This document shows, one piece after another, positions 8,155 through 18,353 of a stretch of 64,000 nucleotides of DNA. The position numbers were made by a program, and so were the translations under genes. The stretch is from Candidatus Jettenia caeni (GTDB lineage: Bacteria; Planctomycetota; Brocadiia; Brocadiales; Brocadiaceae). Numbering within the stretch: position 1 is the stretch's first letter; every line of letters starts with the position of its first letter. Location of the stretch: NCBI GenBank assembly GCA_000296795.1, contig BAFH01000003.1, positions 1,550,401-1,614,400 on the forward strand, given 5' to 3'. Below the pieces are notes generated by a model, which saw nothing but the letters and a program-made list of their open reading frames with translations, was not told the origin of the DNA and searched no databases.

Positions 8155-10365
8155 CTATTCTAATAATTGTATGATCTTGTGTATATCATTTGTGGGGGCA
8201 TTGCAGGCATAATTTATACAGATATAGGCCGTAGCTTTGTTATCAACGATCTTTTGTTCCTTTATGAATTCTGCAATATCCTCAATGGATTTATCTTTTG
8301 AAGGATGTAAAAGCAAGACCTTCCGGGGAAGGAATCGTTTTCCTATTTCCCTGAGTATCCGTTCTGTATCATCTGAGCCAGGTTCTCCTGCAATAACGAT
8401 CTCTTTGGTAGGACCTAATACAAAATCCAGGGCACAGAGGAATTGGGTATAGCCTGATGGATGCTGTTTTATTGTTTCCCCGAAGGCTCTGATAATCTGT
8501 TCCGCTATTTTCTCAAACTCTGTATTTCCCGTTATACGGCCTAATCTTAGGATATTGAATAAAGCAACCGAATTTCCGGAAGGTGTTGCGCCATCATAGA
8601 TTTCCTTTGTCTGAGTTATGAGTTGTTCATTTTTCTTTCCACTGAAGAAGAAACCGCCTCCTTTTTCATCCTGGAAGTTTTCTATCATGTGATTATTGAG
8701 TTCCCGGGCTATTTTAAGATATTTTACCTCAAATGTAGCCTCATAGAGGTCAATCAGACCCCAGACAAAATATGCATAATCATCCAGATAGCCGGGAATA
8801 GAAGCTTCTCCTGATCGATAACGCCTTAATAATGTTCCATCCTTTTGGCGTAAAGTATTCAAAATAAAATCTGCCGCGCGCATAGCAGCTTGTGTATATT
8901 TTGGTTCATTCAGGGCCTGTGCGCCTTTCGCCAGGGCGGCAATCATTAATCCGTTCCAGGCGGTAAGTATTTTGTCATCCTTATGAGGATGTATACGTTT
9001 TTCCCGTACGGAAAAGAGTTTTTCCCGGGCTGTTCTTAACACTTCTTCAAGTTCTGCCGGCTTTATTCCTCTCATTTTAGAGAATGTATCTACCGGTTTA
9101 TCTACATGAAGGATGTTCTTTTCTTCAAAATTGCCTTCTTTTGAAACATCGTAATAGTCACAAAAGATATTACCCTCTTTTTCACCTAAGATCTTGATGA
9201 TTTCGTCAGGCGTCCAGACGTAAAATTTCCCTTCTACTCCTTCGCTATCAGCATCTTCAGCGGAGTAAAAGCCGCCTTCGGGCGAGGTCATATCCCTCAG
9301 GACATAGGTAAAGATACCCCGTACACTATCGGCGTAAAATACCTTTCCTGTGGCTTGATATGTTTCCGTATACGCAATAGCAGCCAGCGCCTGATCATAC
9401 AGCATCTTTTCAAAGTGCGGGACGAGCCAGTATTCATCAGTGGAATACCTGTGGAATCCGCCTCCCAACTGATCATATATACCACCGCGTCCCATCCGTT
9501 CAAGTGTCTTTTCAACAATCTCCAGGGCTGTGGGATCATTGCTCCGTTTCCACCACCGAAGAAGAAAGGTATAGTTGTGTGGTGTTGGAAATTTTGGCGC
9601 AGAGCCAAATCCGCCGTAAATAGAATCAAAATTATCCCTTAATTGCGCATAGGCATGCTGTAACGTCTCCTTCGTTAGAATTTCACCCGGTGTGGAGATA
9701 GCTGCAGATTGAATGACCTTTGTTATTTGCTCGCTGGATGCAATGACGCTCTCTTTATTTGTTTTCCAGAGGTCAGATATCTTTTTGAGAATAGCAATAA
9801 ATCCGGGATTTCCATATCGCTCCGTTTTTGGGAAATAGGTACCGGCAAAGAACGGTTTTTTCTCAGGGGTCAGAAAGAGATTCAGCGGCCAGCCGCCACT
9901 ACCTGTCATAGCCTGGCATACAGTTATATAGATATTGTCCAGATCGGGACGTTCCTCTCTGTCAACCTTAATTGAAACAAAATTTTCATTCAGAATCTTT
10001 GCCACCTCTTCATCCTCAAACGATTCGTATTCCATAACGTGACACCAATGGCAGGTCGAGTATCCGATAGAAAGGAAGACGGGCTTATTTTCCCTTATTG
10101 CCTTCTGAAAAGCCTCTTCACCCCATGCATACCAGTCAACAGGGTTGTAAGCATGCTGCTGTAAATAAGGACTTTTTTCATGAATTAAACGGTTCGGCTT
10201 TCCCCTATGAGGGGTTTTCGTCTCGTGCTGAGAGATTTTTGATGAGATGTTATGTTCGTTTGCTTTCATATCGTTACATACGCAACCTTTCATAAAAATT
10301 GATAGGATGAAACCACGGATTGGGAAAGAGCCGATAGTACGGGTAAAAAATGAAAATGTGCCCAT
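8155..10365 (-). CDS. YyaL/DUF255 thioredoxin-fold protein (SSP411-like)
   Basis: 736 residues. The N-terminal thioredoxin-like part has the family signature [16 protein letters not shown] and CHWCHVME (about residue 105). The rest is an (alpha/alpha) barrel resembling N-acylglucosamine epimerases, with [21 protein letters not shown] and ...[11 protein letters not shown]. The family is widespread and its biochemical role is not settled. The first 30 residues extend past the usual start, but the ATG at 10365 is preceded by CCGGAGGA at good spacing, which supports it; ATG at 10269 is the alternative. It is transcribed alone, convergent with the activator gene. Confidence 0.9.
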   Translation of the reverse strand: MGTFSFFTRTIGSFPIRGFILSIFMKGCVCNDMKANEHNISSKISQHETKTPHRGKPNRLIHEKSPYLQQHAYNPVDWYAWGEEAFQKAIRENKPVFLSIGYSTCHWCHVMEYESFEDEEVAKILNENFVSIKVDREERPDLDNIYITVCQAMTGSGGWPLNLFLTPEKKPFFAGTYFPKTERYGNPGFIAILKKISDLWKTNKESVIASSEQITKVIQSAAISTPGEILTKETLQHAYAQLRDNFDSIYGGFGSAPKFPTPHNYTFLLRWWKRSNDPTALEIVEKTLERMGRGGIYDQLGGGFHRYSTDEYWLVPHFEKMLYDQALAAIAYTETYQATGKVFYADSVRGIFTYVLRDMTSPEGGFYSAEDADSEGVEGKFYVWTPDEIIKILGEKEGNIFCDYYDVSKEGNFEEKNILHVDKPVDTFSKMRGIKPAELEEVLRTAREKLFSVREKRIHPHKDDKILTAWNGLMIAALAKGAQALNEPKYTQAAMRAADFILNTLRQKDGTLLRRYRSGEASIPGYLDDYAYFVWGLIDLYEATFEVKYLKIARELNNHMIENFQDEKGGGFFFSGKKNEQLITQTKEIYDGATPSGNSVALFNILRLGRITGNTEFEKIAEQIIRAFGETIKQHPSGYTQFLCALDFVLGPTKEIVIAGEPGSDDTERILREIGKRFLPRKVLLLHPSKDKSIEDIAEFIKEQKIVDNKATAYICINYACNAPTNDIHKIIQLLE

Positions 10366-10524
10366 AGATATAATCCTCCGGTTGTACTAAGCCTTTCTGC
10401 ATAAATATCCCTATCTTGTATTATTTTTCAATTTCCATCGTCATTATATCAAAATATCAAAATTATCTGTGCAAAAAATATTTTAACCTATAATTAAGGA
10501 TATAATTATGAATATGAAAAATGC

Positions 10525-10548
10525 GACATGGCACAAGAGTGTGACATG
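10525..10548. promoter_or_regulatory. Motif shared with the region upstream of 47369
   Basis: GACATGGCACAAGAGTGTGAC matches 47126-47146 with one difference. Here it lies about 160 bases upstream of the minus-strand YyaL gene; there it lies about 220 bases upstream of an outer-membrane protein gene. It could be an operator for one regulator. It does not fit the sigma-54 consensus in the -12 element. Confidence 0.35.
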
Positions 10549-10591
10549 TTATAGACATAGTATGGCACAAGATAAGAAATACTCCTCATTG

Positions 10592-11467
10592 TTATTTTGA
10601 TCCATTTTCTAATATTCTCAGCGCAAGCTCAACATGTTTTGGTATGAGTTGACGTGATCGAATTACCCAATCTAGTTTTTTTAAGGCATCGAATAATCCA
10701 TCGCGAGTAGAGGGATCGTATAATGCCGGTTTTAAAAGACTCAGAGTCTTGAAGAGTGCGATACTTATTGGTCGCCTGAGCCATGCTGTCCATAAGGTAT
10801 TTCTGACTTCATTACGGCGCCGGTCATTACAATTGCGGATAGGTGATGGATAGTGATATGAGATAATATCCTCAATATAAGCTAAATGCCAGCCATGAGC
10901 CGCAAGATCCATTGCTAACAGGTTCTCTTCACCGCCAATGCCAAAGCGACTTTCAAATCCGCCCATAGCGAGATATGCTGAACGCCGAACGATGGATCCG
11001 CAGGCAATAAAGCCTAATATGGGAAACCCGGGATAATCAGGAGTTACCGGTAGTTTACCATCGGACATTTTCTGGCAAATTGGATCCAACCTTTGTTCTT
11101 GTCCAACGAAAATTCGTGATGCTATTAAAGCTAATTTTGGATACGAATCGAAAAGATCGATTGCCTTCGTGAGAGATCCGGGGGCCCACCATGAGTCGTC
11201 ATCACTAAATGCAACATAGGGACAATCGGTATGCTGAACACCAAAATTTCTCCCTGCAGGGCCGAGATTCTTAGATAGTGATATGACCGTTGTTTCCGGA
11301 TAATGCATACGAACTTCTTCTGATGTGCCGTCAGAAGAGCCATTATCTACTACAATAATAGGAGGCCGTTCCGGAAGGGTGTAAAGTTGATTCAATGTAT
11401 GGAAGAGATTCTGGATACGGTTTCGTGTTACAATTACTATAGAAATGCGGGCATTGAGGTTGTTCAT
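10592..11467 (-). CDS. Family 2 glycosyltransferase
   Basis: 291 residues of GT-A fold: SIVIVTRNR start, VVDNGSSDGT nucleotide-binding stretch, FSDDDSWW metal-binding motif and GGEENLLAMDLAAHGW acceptor-side region with a probable catalytic acid. No transmembrane segment is evident, so it is probably cytoplasmic or membrane-associated, transferring a sugar to a glycan or lipid acceptor. No neighbouring glycan genes are present, so the acceptor is unknown. It is separated from the YyaL gene by 226 bases. Confidence 0.88.
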   Translation of the reverse strand: MNNLNARISIVIVTRNRIQNLFHTLNQLYTLPERPPIIVVDNGSSDGTSEEVRMHYPETTVISLSKNLGPAGRNFGVQHTDCPYVAFSDDDSWWAPGSLTKAIDLFDSYPKLALIASRIFVGQEQRLDPICQKMSDGKLPVTPDYPGFPILGFIACGSIVRRSAYLAMGGFESRFGIGGEENLLAMDLAAHGWHLAYIEDIISYHYPSPIRNCNDRRRNEVRNTLWTAWLRRPISIALFKTLSLLKPALYDPSTRDGLFDALKKLDWVIRSRQLIPKHVELALRILENGSK

Positions 11468-11640
11468 GGAGCTAATGTCTAACTTTACAGAGAGTGAAAC
11501 ATGAGTATTACTACACGTATTTTTTAATTTACTTTTTCAATAAGCAAAAAATATACCAACAAATAAAAACGAAGAAATTTACCGGCATGTATTTTCCGCA
11601 AATTTTGCATGGAAGAAATGGAAAAGGTTGCTTGAAAAGA

Positions 11641-13791
11641 CTAAGTATTTACTTGTTTTTGTTTATTCCTCATGGAAAGAGAAATTCTTTTTCTCTTTAT
11701 ATCAACATCGAGTACAGTAACGGTTACCGTTTGATGCACTCTCACAAAATCATTGGGATTCTTTACGAAAGTATCTGCAAGTTCGCTGATATGTACCAGG
11801 CCGTCCTGATGTACCCCTATATCCACAAAAGCGCCAAAGGCAGTAATATTGGTAACGATACCGGGAAGTCTCATACCGGGCTTTACATCCTCCATTTTCT
11901 CAATTCCCTCTGCAAACCCAAATGCCTCGAACTTCTCTCTGGGATCACGGCCAGGCTTGGATAACTCCGCCAGGATATCGTTCAGAGTAGGGAGACCTAC
12001 CTTGCCGGTTACATATTTTGTAAGATTAATTTTTTTCCTGAGCTCTTCACTCCGCATTAAATCGGTAACTGAACATCCCAGATCTTTTGCCATGTCATAT
12101 ACTATGGGATAACTTTCAGGATGAACAGCGCTCCCGTCAAGGGGATTACCACCATCCCGTATGCGTAAGAAGCCGGCAGATTGCTCAAAGGCATTCGGCC
12201 CTAGGCGTGGCACCTTCTTCAGCTCTTCTCTCGATGTAAACGGGCCGTGCTCGTTCCGGTATTTCACGATATTTCCCGCAAGCTGAGGACCGAGGCCAGA
12301 AACATAGGTAAGAAGCTGTTTGCTCGCAGTATTTACCTCTACGCCCACCTTGTTTACACAACTGATGACAACATCATCAAGACTTTTCTTTAACGCCCCC
12401 TGGTCAACATCGTGCTGGTATTGTCCTACACCGATAGATTTGGGATCTATCTTCACCAGTTCTGCCAGGGGGTCCATAAGGCGCCTGCCTATGGATACTG
12501 AACCACGCACGGTTACGTCATAATCAGGGAACTCTTCGCGTGCAGTTTCTGAAGCAGAATATACCGATGCGCCGCTTTCGTTTACCATCACTACGAGAAT
12601 TTTTCCGGGAAGCTTGAGTTTGCGGACGAAGGACTCTGTTTCCCTTCCCGCAGTGCCGTTTCCTACGGCAATAGCTTCTATAGCAAACTGTTCGCATAAA
12701 CGAATAATCGTTGAAGCGGCTTCTGCGGTAGCTTTCTCTGATTGATGCGGGTAGATAGTATCGGTATGCACCAGCTTTCCCTGTCTGTTCAAACAAACAA
12801 CTTTACAACCGGTACGGAAACCCGGATCTACGGCAAGGACATTTTTTTGTCCGAGCGGAGAGGCAAGTAAGAGTTGGCGCACATTTTCGGCAAAGACCTT
12901 GATAGCCTCCACCTCTGCCTGTTCTTTTGTTGCAATCCGTATTTCCGTTTCCATCGATAAGGATAAAAGTCTCTTATAGCTATCATGAATGGCCATCCTG
13001 ACTTGTTGGGACGCCAATCCGTCTCCCTTTACAAAGAGCGCTTCCAGCAGTGATAGCGCTTTATCTTCCGGTGGATTAACGTGCAGGATCAGGAACCCTT
13101 CCTTTTCCCCGCGTCTCATAGCCAGAATCCTGTGAGAAGGAGCTTCAGATACCGGTTCTTCCCAATCAAAGTAATCCTTATACTTGATCCCTTCCTCTTC
13201 CTTGCCTGGTATCACCTTTGTTTTAAAAATCCCCGAATTCGTATACAGATCACGCATTTTTGTACGGGCCGTTTGGTCCTCATTTATCCACTCTGCAATA
13301 ATATCCCGCGCCCCTGCAAGGGCATCTTCTCCAGAATCAACCCCTTTCTCTGAATTTACAAAAGCGGTAGCTTCTGTTGCAGGATCTCTGGCATCCTGAT
13401 CAAAGATTAGTTTTGCCAGGGGTTCCAATCCCTTTTCCCTTGCAATAGTAGCCCGTGTACGCCGTTTCGGACGGTAGGGGAGGTAGATGTCTTCCAATAC
13501 CGCGAGCGACTCAGCCGCGATCAGTTTTTCTTTTAGTTCGTCAGTAAGCTGTCCCCGTTCTTCCAGTGCTTTCACAATAGCATCACGCCGTTTATCCAAA
13601 TCAGCCAATTGGATAAGGCGGTCACGAATAGTAGTAATAGCAACTTCATCGAGACTGCCGGTAGCCTCTTTTCTGTATCGTGCAATAAACGGAACGGTGG
13701 CTCCCTCATCAAGGAGCAGAGCAGTTCCCCTGACCTGTTTTGGCGCCAAATGAAGTTCGCTTGCGATTTTTATAATATGTGCCTCGTTCAT
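11641..13791 (-). CDS. tex: Tex, S1 RNA-binding transcription accessory protein
   Basis: 716 residues, full family length. An N-terminal Tex helical region (DEGATVPFIARYRKEATGSLDE) is followed by a YqgF/RNase H-like domain (AVDPGFRTGCKVVCL), helix-hairpin-helix repeats (SGLGPQLAGNIVKYRNEHG, VPRLGPNAFEQSAGFLRI) and a C-terminal S1 domain (GIVTNITAFGAFVDIGVHQDGLVH). A GAGGAG ribosome site lies 5 bases before the ATG. It is a conserved nucleic-acid-binding protein acting on transcription elongation and RNA handling. It stands alone between repeat-rich gaps. Confidence 0.97.
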   Translation of the reverse strand: MNEAHIIKIASELHLAPKQVRGTALLLDEGATVPFIARYRKEATGSLDEVAITTIRDRLIQLADLDKRRDAIVKALEERGQLTDELKEKLIAAESLAVLEDIYLPYRPKRRTRATIAREKGLEPLAKLIFDQDARDPATEATAFVNSEKGVDSGEDALAGARDIIAEWINEDQTARTKMRDLYTNSGIFKTKVIPGKEEEGIKYKDYFDWEEPVSEAPSHRILAMRRGEKEGFLILHVNPPEDKALSLLEALFVKGDGLASQQVRMAIHDSYKRLLSLSMETEIRIATKEQAEVEAIKVFAENVRQLLLASPLGQKNVLAVDPGFRTGCKVVCLNRQGKLVHTDTIYPHQSEKATAEAASTIIRLCEQFAIEAIAVGNGTAGRETESFVRKLKLPGKILVVMVNESGASVYSASETAREEFPDYDVTVRGSVSIGRRLMDPLAELVKIDPKSIGVGQYQHDVDQGALKKSLDDVVISCVNKVGVEVNTASKQLLTYVSGLGPQLAGNIVKYRNEHGPFTSREELKKVPRLGPNAFEQSAGFLRIRDGGNPLDGSAVHPESYPIVYDMAKDLGCSVTDLMRSEELRKKINLTKYVTGKVGLPTLNDILAELSKPGRDPREKFEAFGFAEGIEKMEDVKPGMRLPGIVTNITAFGAFVDIGVHQDGLVHISELADTFVKNPNDFVRVHQTVTVTVLDVDIKRKRISLSMRNKQKQVNT

Positions 13792-14406
13792 TTTTCTCCT
13801 CGTATCGATATATCTTTTTTTGATTTCAAAGGGATGTCATGATTATAGTAAGCTCTTTATAGTATTCAAAGGATGAAACCGTACAGTATTATAATAGGGT
13901 GGCACGGACAAACTTAGTTTGTCCGTGCTTGCTTCAAATGCCAACGTGGATAGGGAATATACCACACTGACAAACGATCCCTGCCTAAGACATACAGGGA
14001 CATGGTTTGTCAGTGCCACCCTTGACTAAACGATAGTTTGATTGTAGAGGAATTTTCATGTTATGTATGCGGTCTTTCGGTAGAGACAAGGCATTGCCTT
14101 GTCTCTGCTAAATCAATGTAAATCCTGTAAATCCTGTCTAAAAATAATTTAAAAATTAACAACTACCATTCCGGCTTCTTTTTGTCTGCAATTATTTCAA
14201 CCCTTTAGGCTTGAAGTACCGTGATTAACAATCGAAACCGAACAGTATACAAAGAGACGCAAGATTTTACGTCTCTCCGTATGGGTTATGTTCTTGATAC
14301 ACGCTGGTATATTCGGTTTTATTCGTGGAATGTGCTATAGTATATGAAAAATAAATGGCTTGGTCAAATAGTATGGAATTTTTTCTTTCAATCAGGAATA
14401 CCAATT
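13792..14406. other. 615-bp repeat-filled intergenic region
   Basis: No supported gene. It contains the second GGTGGCACGGACAAAC repeat (13897-14021), preceded by AGTATTCAAAGGATGAAACCG, a sequence also found before the half copy near 61425. A perfect palindrome AGAGACAAGGCA-T-TGCCTTGTCTCT is at 14082-14106 and an AGACGCAAGATTTTACGTCTC hairpin at about 14250-14270. Confidence 0.65.
13897..14021. repeat. Dispersed repeat with inverted ends (GGTGGCACGGACAAAC family), copy 2
   Basis: It begins GGGTGGCACGGACAAAC and ends GTTTGTCAGTGCCACCC with the spacer GTGGATAGGGAATATACCACAC. It carries about 28 extra bases (ATCCCTGCCTAAGACATACA...) inside the right hairpin relative to the other copies. Confidence 0.8.
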
Positions 14407-14601
14407 CTATTCGGCGAAACTATGCTTCCTTTTATTAGCGGGAATTTTAAATATCTTAACCCGGACAGGCCCCTGCGAAATTTGATGCGGGATGTTGATC
14501 TTTACATCAACACTCGTATTCCATTGTCCGGCCAGGTATACGAGATCATTTACGGCATCTTCAGGTTTAATAACTGCTTTCCATGAATAGTTTTCTATCA
14601 T
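14407..14601 (-). CDS. Small hypothetical protein coupled to the SDH-type proteinase
   Basis: 64 residues (MIENYSWKAVIKPEDAVNDL...), no signal peptide or membrane segment, ending in a basic tail KRKHSFAE. The ATG lies one base after the TAA of the upstream proteinase, and the proteinase's last codons form its ribosome site (AAGGAGGAATAAAATG), a strong sign of coupled translation. I do not recognise the family. An opposite-strand reading frame over the same bases lacks a ribosome site. Confidence 0.68.
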   Translation of the reverse strand: MIENYSWKAVIKPEDAVNDLVYLAGQWNTSVDVKINIPHQISQGPVRVKIFKIPANKRKHSFAE

Positions 14602-14602
14602 T

Positions 14603-15799
14603 TTATTCCTCCTTAACCCAACCGCTATTAAATGAAATATGTTCAAAACCGGTTGATGGTAGTGTTTTTAAAAGCTCATTAACAGCAACTCTTACTGCAT
14701 TGTTTACAATTGACTGGAATTGACTGGAGACAATCTTTTCAACAATTTGGCGTATTTGTTCGGGGGTAACTTCAGGGGGCAGAGCGGGGATATTAATAGA
14801 CGGAAATGAGATGTTGCTTACGTTTAAAGAAACTTGAGGCTGAGATTGTCTTAATCTGCGTACCAGTAAACTTTTCCGGTAGATATCAAGCCTGTTCATA
14901 CTTTCAACGCATGCAAGACTCAGGTCATTCCATGTATTCTCATCCAGGCCATTTGCAATGAGATACTCTTCGGGCATGAAAGGTTTATCTAAGAGAAATA
15001 ATGCATTATATTCCTCATAAAGAGACCATAGTTCATCTGAAATTCCGGCATCCTCGGCTTTGACAATTTGTTCTAAGCCAAGCTGTTTTATGGCTTCCGT
15101 TCTGTGTATCGTATGACTATGAGAATAGATTTCAGATGATAATCTCCGTACTATCTCCCGATTCTTTTCCTCATCAAAGGGATTTGCCCTTGTACCAAGA
15201 AGACGCGATGCTACTAATTCTGTTTGTTCAAGTATCCTGCTTACGGTGCCAAGCGCCAGAGGATGAACCTTATTAGTAAGTTGTTCAAAACCCCGCATTT
15301 TTTCTTCAGGTCTTTCACAGCCTATCTTTTGAAGGAGATCAAAGTAGCCAGTTACATCTTCTACCGAAATTGGTAACCGGTCATTCGTTTTTTTCTCCCG
15401 TGGATTATAGGGTCCGTTATTAAGGGTTATATCAATTGGGCCCAACTCCGCCTTTTTCGTCATTACGATCTCATCTGCGCCAATTGCTATGAGTGTTGCT
15501 GCGCTATGGGCCCTGTAAGGTATGAGAACGCTAAAAGACCCCTCCCTGCAATACTCCCGGAACGTGGAAGCGATTGTCCAGGGGACATCGCTATGGCCTC
15601 CTCTGCTATAAAGGAACAAATCCATTTTAGACCTCTGAGAATCTTCAATTCCTAAAATATGCTTATGAAGAATGGGGACGATATCTGTGGAGATAGAAAA
15701 TCCTAAATTAGGGCGATCACTTGTCAGAAAAACAATTAGTCTTGAATTCCTCTTTTCCTCAATTCTTCTTATTAAATCCTTTCTTTTATCCCTCGACAC
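14603..15799 (-). CDS. SDH-type Clp-fold serine proteinase (SppA-like)
   Basis: 398 residues. The SDH proteinase core is recognisable: FLTSDRPNLGFSISTDIVP, a LFLYSRGGHSD turn, and PYRAHSAATLIAIGADEIVM with the probable nucleophilic Ser, followed by KKAELGPIDITL, which matches the ClpP/SppA-like fold. No membrane segment is present, unlike SppA. The C-terminal 80 residues are extra and include a coiled VTPEQIRQIVEKIVSSQF segment. AAAGGAGGGT lies just before the ATG. It probably cleaves or binds membrane-associated substrates in the cytoplasm; the substrate is unknown. The 64-residue gene downstream is in the same transcript. Confidence 0.85.
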   Translation of the reverse strand: MSRDKRKDLIRRIEEKRNSRLIVFLTSDRPNLGFSISTDIVPILHKHILGIEDSQRSKMDLFLYSRGGHSDVPWTIASTFREYCREGSFSVLIPYRAHSAATLIAIGADEIVMTKKAELGPIDITLNNGPYNPREKKTNDRLPISVEDVTGYFDLLQKIGCERPEEKMRGFEQLTNKVHPLALGTVSRILEQTELVASRLLGTRANPFDEEKNREIVRRLSSEIYSHSHTIHRTEAIKQLGLEQIVKAEDAGISDELWSLYEEYNALFLLDKPFMPEEYLIANGLDENTWNDLSLACVESMNRLDIYRKSLLVRRLRQSQPQVSLNVSNISFPSINIPALPPEVTPEQIRQIVEKIVSSQFQSIVNNAVRVAVNELLKTLPSTGFEHISFNSGWVKEE

Positions 15800-16001
15800 A
15801 TACCCTCCTTTTGACTTTAGACCATATGAGAATAAACTTCCTTGTTTTGACTATACTGGGTTTTAAATAAGCAAAACAAATGCCCAAACAATGTTTTTTA
15901 TAATCTCGTAATTTCTTTAACAGTAATTACTCTGTATTACGGTAAAAAAATAAAATATCCCTATTTTTCAATCCGCCTTTCCGTGTATCTGATAATTATG
16001 C

Positions 16002-16031
16002 TTGACAAGGGGGTATACTTTTATTTAATAA
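16002..16031 (+). promoter_or_regulatory. Sigma-70-like promoter of the lipid gene block
   Basis: TTGACA (16002-16007), 18 bases, then TAATAA (16026-16031), inside an AT-rich gap about 55 bases before the first gene of the 25-kb block. This is the only good promoter-like pair I see before that gene. Confidence 0.55.
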
Positions 16032-16085
16032 TACTACCTTATTTAATTTTTATAAATATTCTGCAAGGTTAATATAAATACTTTC

Positions 16086-16949
16086 TTGCCAAAGCATTTT
16101 CTTAATATTCCGGTAGCGTATAAACTAGGGATAAAGTGGGCAGGCTATTTGCCAACATTTCTGTCGTATGCCATCTCCCGAAGCATAGCAGATATTAGCT
16201 ACGTATTTTACAAGTCAGCGGTAAAGAATGTTAAACAAAACCTTCGATTGGTATTTCCTGCCTTTTCAGAAAAGAAACTCTCGTGCATAACGAGGAGCCT
16301 TTTTAGAAACTATAGCAAATATCTTATAGACTACGGCAGATTTGCACATTTACAGAAAAGCGCAGTAATCGGGCAAATTGCTTGTTATAAAGGGAAGGAA
16401 AATCTCGATGCTGCATTACAAATGAATAAGGGATTGCTTGTGCTTACCGCACATCTTGGCAATTGGGAATTAGGAGGTATATTCTTTGGGAGTTATGGAT
16501 TAAAAACAAATGTATTAACACTGCGTGACGAAAATCCGGAAATAGATACTATCCGCAAATGGTACCGAGAGGCATACGGTGTTAAAACCATTACGGTAGG
16601 CGATTCTCCATTTTCTCCTATAGAGATGGTGAGAGCGCTCAACAATAATGAGGTTATTGCCATGCTGATTGATCGGTATCATACCGGATCGGATAGTATT
16701 ACCATAAACTTTTTTCATAAACCTGTTCCCTTCCCAAGAGGCCCGTTTATCCTCAGTAGATTAACAGGCGCTCCAGTTGTTGTTGCTTTTGTTGTAAGAG
16801 AAAAAAACGTATACAAAGGTATTATTAAAGGGCCTTTTGTGGTAACACATGAAAATGAAGAGTATGAAATACTTGAAAAAGTTGTAAAAATACTTGAAGA
16901 TACTATAGTTATGTACCCTGATCAGTGGTATAATTTTATAAAGATATAG
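16086..16949 (+). CDS. LpxL/HtrB-family acyltransferase
   Basis: 287 residues of the lysophospholipid acyltransferase superfamily, LpxL branch. The HX4(D/E) catalytic motif is seen as HLGNWE (TAHLGNWELGG), with RDENPEID and a later FPRGPF-type acceptor region. The family transfers an acyl chain from acyl-ACP to a membrane lipid at the inner membrane. The start is TTG at 16086, since an in-frame stop lies at 16053 and no ATG fits; this is the least sure part. In this context it could load the cluster's product onto a lipid, as LpxL-like enzymes do in aryl polyene and similar clusters. Confidence 0.88.
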   Translation: MPKHFLNIPVAYKLGIKWAGYLPTFLSYAISRSIADISYVFYKSAVKNVKQNLRLVFPAFSEKKLSCITRSLFRNYSKYLIDYGRFAHLQKSAVIGQIACYKGKENLDAALQMNKGLLVLTAHLGNWELGGIFFGSYGLKTNVLTLRDENPEIDTIRKWYREAYGVKTITVGDSPFSPIEMVRALNNNEVIAMLIDRYHTGSDSITINFFHKPVPFPRGPFILSRLTGAPVVVAFVVREKNVYKGIIKGPFVVTHENEEYEILEKVVKILEDTIVMYPDQWYNFIKI

Positions 16950-16986
16950 CATGTATGATTATGTAAGAAAAAGTTTGTGAGGTAAT

Positions 16987-17721
16987 ATGTTAAGAATAAA
17001 AATAATGAGTAGTTGTTTGTTTTGCATGGCTGTGCTTGCTGGTTTTATTTTTTCTTCCTCCCTTAAGGCATCAACTCATGTTGCTCAGGAGGTAACCCTT
17101 TCTGATAAAAAAAGAATATTTGAGAGATTAAGGGAGCTTACGAAAGACACCGATTCAATAACTGCTACGGTTAATCAGGAGAAACAACTTTCTTTGCTGA
17201 AAGAGAAGGTGTGTATTGATGGAACGGTAATTATGAAAAAACCCAATATGTTCAGATGGGACATTGCCAAACCTGACAAATCTGTCATCGCTATTGATGG
17301 CGAGACCATGACAGTCTATCATCCTGAGATCAAAGAAGCACAGGTATATAATCTTACCGGAAATCTTATAGCACGTAATACCATGCGCTTCCTCACCATG
17401 ACGATGTGGGGATCATTAACGGAAATAGAAAAAAATTTTACCATGGATATACTGCGGCAGGGAGATGAAATAATTTTTCATCTGGAACCTCTGTCTGAAA
17501 TGATAGGCCGATACTTATCATCTATTATTATATATTATGATGAAGAGACGGGGTTTCCACGGAGTTTCGAGATAAATACCTCAAAAGGTGATAAGACGGT
17601 AACCAGATTGTCGAATATAAAAATTAATCCTGAAGTTAAAACCGGAACCTTTAAAATAAAGTTGCCAGAAGATATCCGGATAACAAATAACCTTGAGCCA
17701 AGCCATTGTATCACTGAATAA
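16987..17721 (+). CDS. LolA-like outer-membrane lipoprotein carrier protein
   Basis: 244 residues with a signal peptide (to about residue 28), then a LolA-type half-barrel: ITATVNQEKQLSLLKEKVCIDGTVIMKKPNMFRWDI is the usual LolA motif order, followed by DGETMTVYHPEIKEAQVY. LolA-like proteins of aryl polyene and lipid clusters carry a lipid-linked product across the periplasm. The stop overlaps the next start (TAATG), showing a coupled operon. Its presence beside an MMPL exporter (35373-37910) argues that the product leaves the cytoplasm. Confidence 0.9.
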   Translation: MLRIKIMSSCLFCMAVLAGFIFSSSLKASTHVAQEVTLSDKKRIFERLRELTKDTDSITATVNQEKQLSLLKEKVCIDGTVIMKKPNMFRWDIAKPDKSVIAIDGETMTVYHPEIKEAQVYNLTGNLIARNTMRFLTMTMWGSLTEIEKNFTMDILRQGDEIIFHLEPLSEMIGRYLSSIIIYYDEETGFPRSFEINTSKGDKTVTRLSNIKINPEVKTGTFKIKLPEDIRITNNLEPSHCITE

Positions 17722-18353
17722 TGATTACGGTTATTAAGCTCATTATTGTTATAACGATAAGTATCTTCTGTATTTACTTCTATCCATATCTGAATTTCCA
17801 TAAGATCGGTATCTTTGTGAAAGAAAACAGGATAACTGCTCCCTTCATTTTTATCTTACTCACTGCATTAAGACCTATTCTTTTCTTCCTCCCATCAATG
17901 GGTTTAACGATCGTAGCAGGTATGCTCTTTGGCACTGTTTGGGGTACTGTGTATGTAATTATTGGCGGTGTATTTTCAACATTGATAGGATTTTATTTTG
18001 CAAGATGGCTTGGAAGAGGAATCGTTGAAAAACTGGTAGAGAAGAATAAGCTGTTCAGAAGGGTAGAGAAGAGATCAAGGGATTATGGAAAAAATGCGGT
18101 GCTCTATATGAGGCTCTTTAATTTGCCATGGGATATGGTCAGTTATTGGGCCGGATTATCAGGGATCGATTTTAAAGATTTTTATATAGCAAGCATGATT
18201 CCCCTGGTGCCCATCAGTTTCCTCTACACCTATTTTGGCAGCCATATGTTTGCGCCAACAAGCGCAGGATTTATTATTTCGGTATCAATGCTGTTTGCCA
18301 TGGGGGCAACTCCCTATGTAAAGGCGCGGTTTATGAAAAGGACATATGACTGA
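17721..18353 (+). CDS. TVP38/TMEM64-family membrane protein
   Basis: 210 residues, with several hydrophobic segments and the VTT/SNARE-associated region (RPILFFLPSMGLTIVAGMLFG, GGVFSTLIGFYFARWLGRG, FNLPWDMVSYWAGLSGIDFKDFY). Relatives (DedA superfamily) are linked to lipid translocation across membranes. It overlaps both neighbours. A role in flipping the lipid product is an inference from context. Confidence 0.88.
   Translation: MITVIKLIIVITISIFCIYFYPYLNFHKIGIFVKENRITAPFIFILLTALRPILFFLPSMGLTIVAGMLFGTVWGTVYVIIGGVFSTLIGFYFARWLGRGIVEKLVEKNKLFRRVEKRSRDYGKNAVLYMRLFNLPWDMVSYWAGLSGIDFKDFYIASMIPLVPISFLYTYFGSHMFAPTSAGFIISVSMLFAMGATPYVKARFMKRTYD

Noticed and set aside
14344-14586. An 80-codon plus-strand gene
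   Set aside because: It lies opposite the 64-residue minus-strand gene, which has a strong ribosome site and coupling to its neighbour.
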